Shown here one piece after another: positions 17,551 to 26,572 of a stretch of 64,000 bases of DNA. Under the pieces are notes generated by a model. That model was not told the DNA's origin, made no database searches, and saw nothing but the letters and a program-made list of their open reading frames with translations. The stretch comes from Microbacterium lacticum (lineage in GTDB: Bacteria > Actinomycetota > Actinomycetes > Actinomycetales > Microbacteriaceae). Position numbers and translations under genes: made by a program. Within the stretch, counting starts at the first letter, position 1, and the number at the start of each line of letters is the position of its first letter. The stretch lies in NCBI RefSeq assembly GCF_006716815.1, contig NZ_VFPS01000001.1, positions 930,001 to 994,000 on the forward strand, written 5' to 3'.

Positions 17551-17924
17551 GCTGCTGGATGCGAAGGCGGCGCATCGGTCACGTCGCGCGTATGACCATC
17601 TCCGCTGGATTGCGGCAACGCATGGCATCTCGCGTTCGCGGATTGACGAGGTCATCGAGATCGCGGGTCTGACGTCGGTGGACCCCCGCCGGACAAGCTC
17701 GTCCTCGAACCGGCGGGCTATGTCTTCCAGTGGACCGGCGATGAGCACACCGCGTCCCTCGATCTCGATCCTGACCATGAACTGCTCTCCTGTCTCCTCA
17801 AGTTGAGAAGACCAGCCGATCAGGATCACACGATTATGCCGACAACCGCAGCCCGCCCACCGCCGCTGACCAGGACCGCCCGAGCATCATCGGCATAACC
17901 GCGCACACGGCATAACAGACCACG
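17551..17924. other. Cargo edge with gene remnants
   Basis: No complete gene is supported. On the plus strand, from 17552, a frame reads LLDAKAAHRSRRAYDHL followed by THGISRSRIDEVIEIAGL, which looks like a truncated protein with a helical DNA-binding-like end and no start. On the minus strand, 17545-17829 is open (94 residues) with a plausible internal start at MVRIEIEGRG. I recognise neither. The block ends where the IS256 remnant begins. Confidence 0.4.
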
Positions 17925-18654
17925 ATGCACACGTCCTCGACACCGCGGTTCTTGATCTCGGTGAGCACGCCCAGCCAGAACTTCGCGCCCTCGCCGCCAT
18001 CGCCGGCCCAGATCCCGAGGATGTCGCGCTCCCCGGCCGTGGTGACGCCGACGGCGACGTAGAACGGCTTGTTGCGCACCTGCCCGTCCCGGACCTTCAC
18101 CACGATCGCGTCGATGAACACCACCGGGTAGGCCCGGTCCAGTGGACGGTTCTGCCACTCGGTCATCTCCTCGATCACCTTGTCGGTGATCTTCGAGATC
18201 GTGTCCTTGCTGACACTCGCCCCGTAGACGTCGTCGAAGTGCGCCGCGACCTCACCAGTCGTCAGCCGGCGCGCGGTCAGCGACAGGACAATCTCGTCGA
18301 TCCCGTCCAACCGCCGCTGCCGCTTGCGCACGATCTTCGGCTGGAACGACCCGTCACGATCTCTCGGCACGTCGATCTCGACGGCACCGACCTCGGTGAG
18401 CACGGTCTTGGACCGGGTCCCGTTGCGCGCGTTCTCGCCGTTCGATGACGCGTGCTTCTCATAGCCGAGATGCTCGGTCATCTCCGCCTCGAGCGCGGTC
18501 TCGAGCACGGTCTTCGTCAGCCCGCCCAGCAGCCTCCCGGCCCCACGAGGCTGACGCCCTGCTCCTTCGCCTGCGCAAGCAGCTGCTCGGCGATCTGTTG
18601 CTGATCGATGATCTCTCCTGTCACAGGATCGATCATCTCGATGGTCTGGCTCAT
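17925..18654 (-). pseudogene. IS256-family transposase remnant (different subgroup), frameshifted and truncated
   Basis: The start at 18654 (MSQTIEMIDPVTGEII) reads into the first ~50 residues, then hits TGA (GGCWAG-stop); one base added in the GGGAGG tract near 18530 restores GGLLGGLTKTVLETALEAEM, which continues in the frame open to 17834. The catalytic segment VVFIDAIVVKVRDG is present, but homology stops after VEDVCIVVC at about 17925, so the second and third catalytic residues are lost. An inverted-repeat-like end may lie around 18690-18705. It lies just past the end of the broken large gene. Confidence 0.8.
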
Positions 18655-18720
18655 AGCCCTTCCTTTCGGTCAGGCCAGTCCCAGATCCACCGTTTTGCTG
18701 ACAGTCCCGCGCGCCTGCTG

Positions 18721-18947
18721 TTAGGGGCGCGGTTGCGCAGAGGACGCCTGCTGCAGGAGGTCTGCGAGCTGGATGAGGTCGGTGCGATCGGCGGCATGCC
18801 GGATACGTGCTCGGAACTGGTCCCAGTCGCTGGCTCCGATGCGCTGTTCGGCGAGGATCGGGTTCGCGGCGTCGAGGAGCCGGGTTGCCCAGGCCAGGAG
18901 CGGGTGGACGGCATCAGCGGGCGCGTTGAGCACCGGGGCTAGGTGTA
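18721..18947 (-). pseudogene. Large hypothetical gene, C-terminal fragment cut off by IS481
   Basis: About 75 residues (LAPVLNAPADAVHPLLAW ... LLQQASSAQPRP-stop). It joins in frame with 21285-22944 when the IS481 element and one CTAGG copy are removed, giving ...ITNGLAPVLNAPADAV.... The family is unknown. Confidence 0.75.
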
Positions 18948-19037
18948 CTGACCCAGATCGTTGTTGACGTAGGAGAGACCTCCGGGGTCGAGTTGGAGCT
19001 GTCTAAGTTCTTCAGCTCAAACGCACGGAGGTCTCTC

Positions 19038-19319
19038 TTGTCTCACGCTAATGCCCGGCTGACTCCGGCCGGCCGGTTGATCATGGTTCAGCGCATCCAG
19101 TCGGGGCGTGCGGTCGCGCATGTTGCCGCGGAAATGGGGATCTCCCGCACGACCGCGTGGCGGTGGTGGCGCAGGTTCCGGGAGTGCGGCCCGGCGGGCC
19201 TGATCGATCGTTCCAGCGTCGCCCGCTCCCACCCTCGCCAGACCAAAGCGTGCGTGGAGGCGAGGGTGCGGATCATGCGGCACCTCACTCGGCGTGGGCC
19301 GGTGTTCATCGCTGACAAG
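19038..19319 (+). pseudogene. IS481-family transposase, N-terminal part
   Basis: 94 residues from the TTG start (SHANARLTPAGRLIMV) through the helix-turn-helix (GISRTTAWRWWRRF) to GPVFIADK, where IS3 interrupts it. It continues at 20596. Confidence 0.85.
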
Positions 19320-19374
19320 TGGGGTGTGACACTTCTTGTAGACGGTCGTTACCAGGAAGGAACGACAGGCAGAG

Positions 19375-19665
19375 ATGTCTACGAATCGCAGGAAGTTCAC
19401 TGAGGAGTTCAAGGCCGACGCGGTCCAGCTCGTCGTGCAGGGCGGCCGCCCGATCGCGCAGGTCGCGCGGGAGTTGGAGATCAACGAGAGCTCGCTCGGG
19501 TACTGGGTGAAGGCGTATCGGGCCCAGCACCCCGACCCGGAGACGGCGCCGCCACCGGTGGAGGCCGCGCGGATCGCACGGTTGGAAGCGGAGAACCGGC
19601 GGCTCGCGGAGGAGAACGCGTTCTTGAAAAAAGCCGCGGCCTTCTTCGCGAAGGAGCAGCGGTGA
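19375..19665 (+). CDS. IS3-family OrfA
   Basis: 96 residues: an N-terminal helix-turn-helix (RRKFTEEFKADAVQLV, then GRPIAQVARELEINESSLGYW) and a C-terminal leucine-zipper-like coiled coil (ARLEAENRRLAEENAFLKKA). An A6G tract at 19627-19633, with the -1 frame open from there into OrfB, suggests programmed -1 frameshifting to an OrfAB fusion. Confidence 0.93.
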   Translation: MSTNRRKFTEEFKADAVQLVVQGGRPIAQVARELEINESSLGYWVKAYRAQHPDPETAPPPVEAARIARLEAENRRLAEENAFLKKAAAFFAKEQR

Positions 19666-20552
19666 GCGAGAAGTTCACGCTGATGCACGCGGAGAAGGCC
19701 ACCTTCACGATCGAGCTGATGGCGCGCCTGCTCAGCGTCTCACGCGCCGGCTACTACGCGTGGGCGAAGCGGCGGGACACGATCCCGCCGACCACGGCGC
19801 GGAGGGTGTGGCTGTCTGGTGTGATCACGCAGATCCACGACGACTCGCACGGGGTGAACGGGTTCCGGCGGGTGCTCGCCGAATTGTCTCGCCGCGGGAT
19901 CGCCGCGTCGGAGGGTCTGGTCCGCAAGATCATGCGGGAGGCGGGGATCTTCGGGATCCAGCCCCGCTCCAAGAAGCGCACCACGATCCCCGCCGACGAC
20001 GTGGTGACCCGCCCCGATCTGCTCAAGCGGGACTTCACCGCCGACCGGCCCGGGGTCCGCTTCGTCGGCGACATCACCTACCTGCGCACCGGGGAAGGGT
20101 GGCTGTATCTGGCGACGGTGATCGACCTGTTCAACCGTGAGGTCGTGGGCTGGTCGATGGCTGAGCACATGCGCACCGAGCTGATCGGCGACGCCCTCAC
20201 GATGGCCCATACCCACGGGCGCATCGAGTCGGGCGCTCTGTTCCACTCGGACCGCGGAAGCCAGTACACCTCTGACGAGTACGCCAAGCTCGCGGGCCGT
20301 TTCGGGGTGCGGTTGTCGGTGGGAAGGACCGGGGTGTGCTGGGACAACTCGGTCGCCGAATCGTGGTTCTCGATGCTCAAGAACGAGATGTACTACCGGC
20401 AGTCCTTCGCGACCCGGCGGCGAGCGAGATTCGCCGTGATGCAGTACATAGAGGTGTTCTACAACCGCCGCCGGCTGCACTCCACCCTCGGCTACCGCAC
20501 CCCCGCCGAGACCCGGGCCGCCTACTACGCCCAGACCGCAACCGCGGCCTGA
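19662..20552 (+). CDS. IS3-family OrfB transposase
   Basis: 296 residues; GTG start overlapping the OrfA stop. An HTH_21-type region (SHGVNGFRRVLAEL) precedes the rve integrase core with the DDE residues in VGDITYL, FHSDRGSQYTS and NSVAESWFSMLKNE. Intact; the same protein is encoded at 33301-34191. Confidence 0.94.
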   Translation: MSEKFTLMHAEKATFTIELMARLLSVSRAGYYAWAKRRDTIPPTTARRVWLSGVITQIHDDSHGVNGFRRVLAELSRRGIAASEGLVRKIMREAGIFGIQPRSKKRTTIPADDVVTRPDLLKRDFTADRPGVRFVGDITYLRTGEGWLYLATVIDLFNREVVGWSMAEHMRTELIGDALTMAHTHGRIESGALFHSDRGSQYTSDEYAKLAGRFGVRLSVGRTGVCWDNSVAESWFSMLKNEMYYRQSFATRRRARFAVMQYIEVFYNRRRLHSTLGYRTPAETRAAYYAQTATAA

Positions 20553-20595
20553 AATCCACAAAGAGATCGTCTACGAAGCTTGACACAGCCCAAAG

Positions 20596-21288
20596 CTCGG
20601 CTTGCAGGCCTCAACGGTCGGTAGGGTGTTGCGCCGCCACCACGTGCCGTTGCTGCGGGAGCTGGACCCGGTCACGGGGTCCGTGATCCGCGCGACCCGC
20701 CGATCCGCGCAGCGTTACGAGCATGATCATCCCGGGTCCCTGATCCACGTTGATGTGAAGAAACTCGGCCGTATCCCCGACGGCGGCGGATGGCGTCTGC
20801 ATGGCCGCGGGCAACGTCCTGCGCGCAAGCGGGGCCTGGGTTACGACTACGTGCACACCGTCATCGACGACCATTCCCGAGTTGCTTACGCGGAGATCCA
20901 CGACGACGAGAAAGGCACCACCGCGGCGGGCGTCCTCGACCGCGCGATCGCGTTCTACGCGCGCCTCGGCGTCACAGTCGAACGCGTCATCAGCGACAAC
21001 GCGTTCGCTTACCGCCACTCGGCCGCGTTCAAGGCAGTGGTCGACGCGCACGGCATCCGACAGCGGTTCATCAAACCGCACTGCCCCTGGACCAACGGGA
21101 AAGTCGAACGCCTCAACCGCACCCTCGCCACCGAGTGGGCCTACGCCCGCCCCTGGAGCTCGAACGACGACCGAAAAGCAGGGTTGACGACCTGGCTCGA
21201 CCACTACAACCTAGACAGGCACCACCTCGGCATCGGAGGCAAAACCCCCATCGACCGAATCAACAACGGTCGAGGTCAGTACATCTAG
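20596..21288 (+). pseudogene. IS481-family transposase, C-terminal part
   Basis: Continues from the N-terminal part: IADK joins LGLQASTVGRVLRRHHVPLL after removing IS3 and one AAG. It contains the integrase core (HVDVKKLGRIPDG, VISDNAFAYRHS, WTNGKVERLNRTLATEW). The TAG stop lies inside the right CTAGG duplication. The reconstructed protein is about 324 residues. Confidence 0.85.
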
Positions 21289-22944
21289 GCCGTTGGTGAT
21301 GCGCTCGGCTCCGGGCAGGTCGCCTGCGCGCAGCGCCTCGAACAGGGCGGCTCGCTTGGGTTCGTCGGCGCTGGTGAGGGTGCCTTCGTAGTGGAGACGG
21401 TCGAGTCGGGCGAGCAAACGTGCGGCACGCCCGGCTGGACTATCCGCGGCTTCGTCGCGGATGGCGAGGATGCGGTGGATGTTGTCAGGCAGGAATGGGC
21501 CGTGGTTGCCGGTGCGCTTGTCCATGAAGCGGAGGATCTGCGCGCCGCCGATGCCGATTCCGTCGACGGCGGTCACGACCGCGTCGGGGATGTTGTCGAA
21601 TCGGAACCCGGCTGAGAAGTAGGTCAGCAGTCCCTTCTCATGTGCACGGTGGACGAGCGTGAGTGCGAGGGGGCCGCCGAGCTGGTCGGTGATACACCGG
21701 CTCGGGTAGGTGTCGGCGGTCCCGTCCCAGGTGACTTTGTCGAGTCCGGCCTGCGCGGCGATCTCGATGCCGAGCAGCCCGATCTCCTCCGCTGTGGTGG
21801 CACGGATCACTTCCCGGCGGGCGCGGATGGTCTCTTCGCGGTCGTCGAGGATGGGGGTGTTGATGTTGAACGCCGCGGAGAGTACTTGGGCGTGTCGGTC
21901 GCGGCGCACTTCGCGGGCGAGGGCGGACAGGAGCCGGATCGCTTCGGTCGCGGTGAGCCGCTCGACGGAGAATTTGACTTCCGCGAGTCCGTCGGACAGC
22001 AGTGAGGATGCTGCGGCGGCGAATGTGCGGCTGGTCTTGATGAGCGAGTCTTCGACGGTTCCGTCCAGCAGCGGCCGGCCGATGTAGCTGGAGGTCGGTG
22101 CGGCCTCGGCGGTGTGCAGGCGGACGCGGGCGACGGTGCGCGGGGAGGGAATCCGGTAGGGCTCGAGTTCTTCCCGGCTGCGGCTGACGCCGCGTTCGAG
22201 GTGCTCGACGTGCACGATGACGCCGTGGAGGTAGCCGGGATACCGGGTGGTGCCGGCGAGGTGCCCTTCGCCGGGGTCGGTGATCGAGGCGTAGGTTTGC
22301 ACGTCGCGGAACCCCGAGGTGCCCCAGATCGGGTATGGCCCGGGGATGTGCACGCCCTGGTCGAGCAGCCAGTAAGCGGCTCGTACCGCGATGCGCTCGT
22401 CGATGGTGAGGTTGTCCTCGCCGTCACGGCGGTACGCGATCAACGCGGAAGCGGCGGCGAGGAAGTCCTGCTCTGGGCGGGCGTAGCGCTCGTGATCGAT
22501 GCGGATGGAGACGTCCAGGCCGTCATCGGTGAAGATCGCGTGCGCCCGGGCTGCCGAGCTGGTGGGCTCGAAGCCGTCGCGGAACGCGGCCAGCGCCGTC
22601 CGGTAGGCGGTACCGAGGGCTTCGAGGCCGTGGTCCGGCGCCTGCGTCAGCTCGATCGTTTCGGTGAACCTGTTGATCAGGTCCGTCTGATCGGAGAATC
22701 GGTCCGCGAACCGTGCGAGGTCGGCCCGGACGCGATTCTCGGTGTCTCGCAGGGTCTCCTGGGTGGGGAGCCGGTAGGAGTCGGTCTTGGTGAAGGTGTC
22801 GTCGGTGAACCGTTCCCGGGTGAGGACGGCATCGGCGCGGACGAGGAGGTCGCCGAGGTGCTCGACGATCAGGTGGGTGGCGGCGCCGGCGGGTATCTGC
22901 GCGGTGGTGGGCTGGAGACCAGCCCGGGGAACGAGGGTGACCAT
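21285..22944 (-). pseudogene. Large hypothetical gene, N-terminal part (about 550 residues), cut off by IS481
   Basis: Starts MVTLVPRAGLQPTTAQIP with only a weak GGGAC site upstream; an A8 tract lies just before it. The N-terminal third is helical and acidic. The middle and later part has alternating hydrophobic strand and helix segments (IGLLGIEIAAQAGLDKVTWDG, GLLTYFSAGFRFD, DAVVTAVDGIGIGGAQILRF) that look TIM-barrel-like. As sequenced the frame runs into IS481 and stops at 21211. I do not recognise the family. Together with 18721-18947 it would encode about 630 residues. It is the largest cargo gene and is inactivated. Confidence 0.75.
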
Positions 22945-23050
22945 GTCAAGGCAGTCCCTTTTTTTTGCGTGATGAAGCTGGGGTGTCGGGGCGGTGACGC
23001 GTGTGCCCCGGACTCGGCCGCCCGAGGCACACGCCGTACGTCGCCGCGGA

Positions 23051-23476
23051 TCAAGCGATTGCGGCGAGGGCGGCTGCGGCGACTTCGTGGTCCTGCTCCG
23101 GGGAGCCGCCGCCGGCGCCGATGGCGCCGATCACGGTGCCTGCCGCGTCGGTGATCGGGATGCCGCCGGCGACGAACGCGTAGGCGGCGTCGCGGGTGCC
23201 GAGGCCGAACAAGGCCTGGCCGGGGTTGACGGCGCCCTGGAGGTCCTGGGTGGGCTGGGCGAAGTGCACCGCGGTGAGCGCCTTGGCGACGCTGGTGCCG
23301 ATCGAGGCGAGGGCTGCCCCGTCGCCGCGGACCTGGGCGACGAGGTTGCCGCCGCCGTCGAGGATCGCGATGGTGAACGGGACGCCGAGCTCGTCGGCCT
23401 TCGCGAAGCCCGCGTCGAGGGCGGCATGGGCGCTCGCCCGGGCCAGGACGACCGGGGAGATGGTGGGAGTGGGCAT
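23051..23476 (-). CDS. GlcG/HbpS-family small protein (1)
   Basis: 141 residues; start chosen at MPTPTISPVVLA (23476) because AGAAGGAG lies 8 nt upstream; the longer frame to 23569 has no such support. The family pattern is clear: an N-terminal helix, FTIAILDGGGNLVAQVRGDGA, DAAYAFVAGGIPITDAAGTVIGAIGAGGGSPEQDHEVAAAAL. Members bind haem or flavin-like ligands or occur in glycolate/diol operons; the ligand here is unknown. It is divergent from the HxlR gene, with the candidate HxlR site between them. Confidence 0.85.
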   Translation of the reverse strand: MPTPTISPVVLARASAHAALDAGFAKADELGVPFTIAILDGGGNLVAQVRGDGAALASIGTSVAKALTAVHFAQPTQDLQGAVNPGQALFGLGTRDAAYAFVAGGIPITDAAGTVIGAIGAGGGSPEQDHEVAAAALAAIA

Positions 23477-23578
23477 CGGTGTGCTCCTTCTGATCCAGAT
23501 GCATGGTTCGTCCCGCACGAGATGTGACGGGTGCTGCGAAGGTAAACAACGAGCCGTAGTTACCGGCAAGGCCTGCTA

Positions 23579-23593
23579 CTATCCGATGGGTAT
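23579..23593. promoter_or_regulatory. Candidate HxlR-family operator upstream of the regulator
   Basis: CTATCCGATGGGTAT matches the palindrome upstream of the oxidoreductase (24052-24066) at 11 of 15 positions, mostly in the CTA-CC and TGGGTA half-sites. It lies 36 bp before the regulator start and within the intergenic region shared with the divergent GlcG gene. A second inverted repeat, GGTAA-N14-TTACC, is at 23541-23564. Confidence 0.5.
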
Positions 23594-23628
23594 TGCTGTG
23601 GTGAAATCAGGCCTGGAGGGCGGGAATC

Positions 23629-24027
23629 ATGACGTTGAGTGACAGCCGGGTACCGATCCGTGAGCGGGTCAAGACGCGCGGGGACGTGTACTCAGCCGAC
23701 TGTCCCTGCCGGGACCTGCTGGATGTGGTGGCGACCAAGTGGGCCGCCTTGGCGATCGGCGCCCTCGCGGACGGCACTCTTCGCTTCGGGGAGTTGCAGC
23801 GGCGGTTGCAGGGGGTGTCCCCGAAGGTGCTGACTGCGACGCTGCGGCGGCTGGAGGATTTCGGGCTCGTGCACCGGGAAGTGATCCCGGCCGTGCCCCT
23901 GCATGTCGAGTACTCCCTGACCGACGTCGGGCGCAGCGCCGTCGAACCGGTCTTCGCGCTGCGCGAGTGGGCTGAGTCCCGTTATGCCTTCGCTCTGGCG
24001 CACGCGGAACGCGCCGGAGACGCCTGA
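23629..24027 (+). CDS. HxlR/DUF24-family winged-helix regulator, QorR-like
   Basis: 132 residues. The winged helix is evident (DLLDVVATKWAALAIGAL, FGELQRRLQGVSPKVLTATLRRLEDFGLVHRE, VEYSLTDVGRSAVEPV). Cysteines in DCPCRDLLD near residue 25-27 sit where redox-sensing DUF24 regulators such as YodB, HypR and corynebacterial QorR carry their sensor Cys. The gene is followed by a quinone-reductase-type oxidoreductase, as in the qorR-qor2 pair. Likely role: repressor released by thiol oxidation or quinones, autoregulated through the two similar palindromes. This is inference from family and context. Confidence 0.88.
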   Translation: MTLSDSRVPIRERVKTRGDVYSADCPCRDLLDVVATKWAALAIGALADGTLRFGELQRRLQGVSPKVLTATLRRLEDFGLVHREVIPAVPLHVEYSLTDVGRSAVEPVFALREWAESRYAFALAHAERAGDA

Positions 24028-24051
24028 ACGAACGCGGATCGGATGAGAACG

Positions 24052-24104
24052 CTACCCATTGGGTAGTAGTAGCTCTTGCGGGTAACCACTGGTCACGCGG
24101 TTAC
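24052..24104. promoter_or_regulatory. Candidate HxlR operator and promoter region of the oxidoreductase
   Basis: A perfect 15-bp palindrome CTACCCATTGGGTAG (24052-24066, odd centre) lies in the gap between the regulator and the oxidoreductase. A second inverted repeat, GTAACC-N11-GGTTAC, is at 24082-24104. Sites of this kind are typical binding sites of dimeric winged-helix repressors. Confidence 0.6.
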
Positions 24105-24164
24105 GGTGAAGGCGTCGGCGTTGTTCCGTGCGCCGCGCCACACCCGTGAGAAGGAGCTTCCGCG

Positions 24165-25196
24165 ATGACGACCATCGAACAGACCATGACGATCCCCGCC
24201 GTCGTGTCCCGCGCCGGCGGGTCCGTCGACGGACCCGACAGCCTCATCGACGCCACGATCCCGACCCCGCCCACGCCGACCGGGCACGACCTGCTCGTCG
24301 AGGTCAAGGCCGTCTCCGTCAACCCGGTCGACGTGAAGGTGCGCGCCTCCGGGAACCGGGGCGGCACGGACCGTGTGCTCGGCTGGGATGCCGCCGGCAC
24401 CGTGATCGCCGTCGGTGAGGAGGTCACTCTCTTCCGGCCAGGTGACGACGTGTACTACGCGGGAGCGATCGAACGCCCGGGCTCCTACGCGAGCCGGCAG
24501 CTCGTGGATGAGCGCATCGTCGGTCCCAAGCCCACGAGCTTGAGCTACGCCGAGGCTGCGGCGCTGCCGCTGACCGGGATCACGGCGTGGGAGGCGCTGT
24601 TCGACAAGCTCGGCCTCACCGAGGACTCCACCGGGACGCTGCTTGTGCTCGGCGCCGCGGGCGGGGTGGGCTCGATCCTGATCCAGCTCGCGAAGGCGCT
24701 CACCGGGGTTCGGGTGATCGCCACCGCCTCCCGGCCCGAGTCCCGCGAGTGGGTGCGCTCCCTCGGCGCGGACGTGATCGTCGATCACAGTGCGGATGAT
24801 CTGGACCGGCAGATTCTCGCCGCCGCCCCCGGCGGGGTGGATTACGTGTTCACATCGCAGAGTAAGGGCCGCATCCCGCTGTTCACGAAGGTCGTGCGCC
24901 CGTTCGGGGAGATCGTCGCGATCGACGACGAACGGGACCTCGACTACTTCGCGCTCAAGTCCAAGGCCATCTCGTGGCACTGGGAGTTCATGTTCACCCG
25001 TCCCCGCTACGGCTACGACCTCGAAGCCCAGCATCGCGCCCTCACCCGGATCGCCGAGCTCGTCGACGTCGGCCGCATCCGCACCACCCGCACCCGCACC
25101 CTCACGCCGATCGATGCGAGCACGCTCCGCGAAGCCCACAGGATCGTGGAGACCGGCCACGCCGTCGGCAAGATCGTGGTCGCGGACCGCGAGTGA
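24165..25196 (+). CDS. Zinc-type alcohol dehydrogenase-like/NADPH:quinone reductase (MDR family)
   Basis: 343 residues; ATG after AGAAGGAG. MDR layout: GroES-like N-terminal half (LLVEVKAVSVNPVDVKVRASG, VLGWDAAGTVIAVGEEVTLF), NAD(P)-binding Rossmann motif VLGAAGGVGSILIQLAKAL and the late GHAVGKIVVAD. The structural and catalytic zinc ligands are absent, as in the quinone-oxidoreductase (ZADH-like) branch. It probably reduces quinones or reactive carbonyls with NADPH. Control by the upstream HxlR regulator is likely. Confidence 0.9.
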   Translation: MTTIEQTMTIPAVVSRAGGSVDGPDSLIDATIPTPPTPTGHDLLVEVKAVSVNPVDVKVRASGNRGGTDRVLGWDAAGTVIAVGEEVTLFRPGDDVYYAGAIERPGSYASRQLVDERIVGPKPTSLSYAEAAALPLTGITAWEALFDKLGLTEDSTGTLLVLGAAGGVGSILIQLAKALTGVRVIATASRPESREWVRSLGADVIVDHSADDLDRQILAAAPGGVDYVFTSQSKGRIPLFTKVVRPFGEIVAIDDERDLDYFALKSKAISWHWEFMFTRPRYGYDLEAQHRALTRIAELVDVGRIRTTRTRTLTPIDASTLREAHRIVETGHAVGKIVVADRE

Positions 25197-25228
25197 AGCC
25201 GCGGCGCCGGATGCTCTTGGCCGGGCGG

Positions 25229-25945
25229 TCAGGTGATGCTCTGGCTCTGGGCGATCATCTGGCGGGCGATGTCGGCCAGCCGGGGGCGGGGCAGGCGGCT
25301 GGCTGGGCCGGCGACTCCGATCGCCGCGCCCGGGCCGATGGCGATGGCGATGCAGGAGACCCCGGGGTGGAAGCTGTTCTCGTCGAGCGCGTATCCGCGA
25401 ACCGCAGCATCGGACACAGCCGCCGCATGCGCCGCCCACGCGGCGGGATCGGTGTCGGCGATCCGTTCGGCGAGCGCGGGGTCGGCGGCAAGCAGGGCGT
25501 GTCCGATCGCGGTGCCCAGGAGTGGCTCGCGTTCCCCGGTCGTGACGGTCAGGCGGAGCGGTTCGCTGGATTGCACCGCATCGGCGCACAGATACTCGCT
25601 GCCCGCGGCGAAGGCGAGGTAGGCGGTCTCGCCCGTCTGCGTCGACAGCGCCTCCAGCAACGGCCGGACTCGGGTGCGCAGCATCTGCTCCGCCTCGACC
25701 CGGGGACGCAGCAGCGCTTCCAGCTTGCCGGTCAGCCGATACGGGCCGCCCCGGTTCGGCTGTTCCACGTAGCCCAGCGTCTCCAGGGAGGCCAGCAGGT
25801 TGTGGGCGGTGCTCCGGTTCAGCCCGACGCCGTCCGCCAGGTCGCTCAACCGCAGCCCTTCCGGCGCCGCGGCCAGGTGCTCCACGAGTGCGAACGCGCG
25901 CTGGACCGACTGGATGACCCGGCCCGACTCCGACCTTGATTCCAT
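25229..25945 (-). CDS. IclR-family transcriptional regulator
   Basis: 238 residues. N-terminal winged helix (SVQRAFALVEHLAAAPEGLRLSDLA, GLNRSTAHNLLASLETLGYVEQ) and C-terminal IclR effector domain (ETAYLAFAAGSEYLCAD, LLGTAIGHALLAADP, CIAIAIGPG). IclR regulators usually control a neighbouring catabolic or efflux operon and respond to a small aromatic or acidic ligand. It is divergent from the second GlcG gene across about 125 bp and so probably controls it and the MFS exporter behind it. Confidence 0.92.
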   Translation of the reverse strand: MESRSESGRVIQSVQRAFALVEHLAAAPEGLRLSDLADGVGLNRSTAHNLLASLETLGYVEQPNRGGPYRLTGKLEALLRPRVEAEQMLRTRVRPLLEALSTQTGETAYLAFAAGSEYLCADAVQSSEPLRLTVTTGEREPLLGTAIGHALLAADPALAERIADTDPAAWAAHAAAVSDAAVRGYALDENSFHPGVSCIAIAIGPGAAIGVAGPASRLPRPRLADIARQMIAQSQSIT

Positions 25946-26070
25946 GATGCTGAACTATACCGGACACGAGTGGCATCTGGTTTGACAATCGGGCGAAACC
26001 AAAGATAGTTTGTTCATCAAGACGGAATCCATGTAGCCGTCGTCTCACATTCATTCAGCAAGGAGGAATC

Positions 26071-26463
26071 ATGGTTCAGCGTGTGCGTGCGCAGGCGGTG
26101 ATCGACGCGGTCGTCGCGAAGGCCGACGAGGACGGGCACGGGGTGGCCGTCGCAGTGGTGGATGCCGCCGGGACGCTGGTGGCCTTCGCCCGCACGGACG
26201 CGGCCCTGATCGGCCCGGTCGAGGTGGCGCAGAAGAAGGCCCGCACCGCGGCCCTGTTCGGCACCGACAGCATCGACCTCGGCCGGGACGCGCAGCCCGG
26301 GGGCGCGATCTACTCGATCGAGCACACCAACGGCGGGCTCATCTCCTTCGGAGGCGGCATCGTCCTCCGCGACGGCGACACGGTTATCGGAGCGGTCGGC
26401 GTCGCCGGCGCCACCCTCGACGCCGACGAGGACCTCGCCCGGCTGGGAGCGGCGACCTTCTGA
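26071..26463 (+). CDS. GlcG/HbpS-family small protein (2)
   Basis: 130 residues; ATG after AAGGAGG. Motifs: VAVAVVDAAGTLVAFARTDAA, IEHTNGGLISFGGGIVLRDGDTVIGAVGVAGATLDADEDLARLGAATF. A paralogue or distant relative of the product of 23051-23476. Sitting opposite the IclR gene and before the MFS gene, it may be part of a ligand-handling unit, but no substrate can be named. Confidence 0.87.
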   Translation: MVQRVRAQAVIDAVVAKADEDGHGVAVAVVDAAGTLVAFARTDAALIGPVEVAQKKARTAALFGTDSIDLGRDAQPGGAIYSIEHTNGGLISFGGGIVLRDGDTVIGAVGVAGATLDADEDLARLGAATF

Positions 26464-26481
26464 CCGCGGAACCCGAATCGC

Positions 26482-26513
26482 GGAGGCGGGTCGCACCCGA
26501 GCGACCCGCCTCC
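26482..26513. terminator. Strong hairpin between glcG-like gene 2 and the MFS gene
   Basis: A perfect 13-bp stem (26482-26494 with 26501-26513) with a 6-nt loop, followed by GTTGTCC. It could attenuate or end transcription before the MFS gene, which has its own ribosome site. Confidence 0.6.
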
Positions 26514-26572
26514 GTTGTCCGCCCGAGTGGCATCGCCCCTCACTTCCTCCGCAGAAAGCGAGACAGACACCC

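Larger units (their letters stand above)
19320..20592 (+). mobile_element. IS3-family element copy 1 (1273 bp)
   Basis: Inverted ends TGGGGTGTGACACTTCTTGT and TGGGCTGTGTCAAGCTTCGT, both followed by AGACG. The 3-bp duplication AAG (19317-19319 and 20593-20595) is standard for IS3. The same element with the same length is at 33261-34533 in the opposite orientation. Confidence 0.9.
18944..21284 (+). mobile_element. IS481-family element, interrupted by an IS3-family element
   Basis: Terminal inverted repeats share TGTACTGACC and, five bases further in, CGTTGTTGA. CTAGG occurs on both sides (18939-18943 and 21285-21289) as the target duplication; the right end has one extra T. Without the nested IS3 (1276 bp including its duplication) the element is 1065 bp, normal for IS481. 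Confidence 0.85.

Noticed and set aside
17551-17700. Missing C-terminus of the truncated Prim-Pol gene
   Set aside because: The visible residues do not look like Prim-Pol ends and do not continue the ALAPAGK break.
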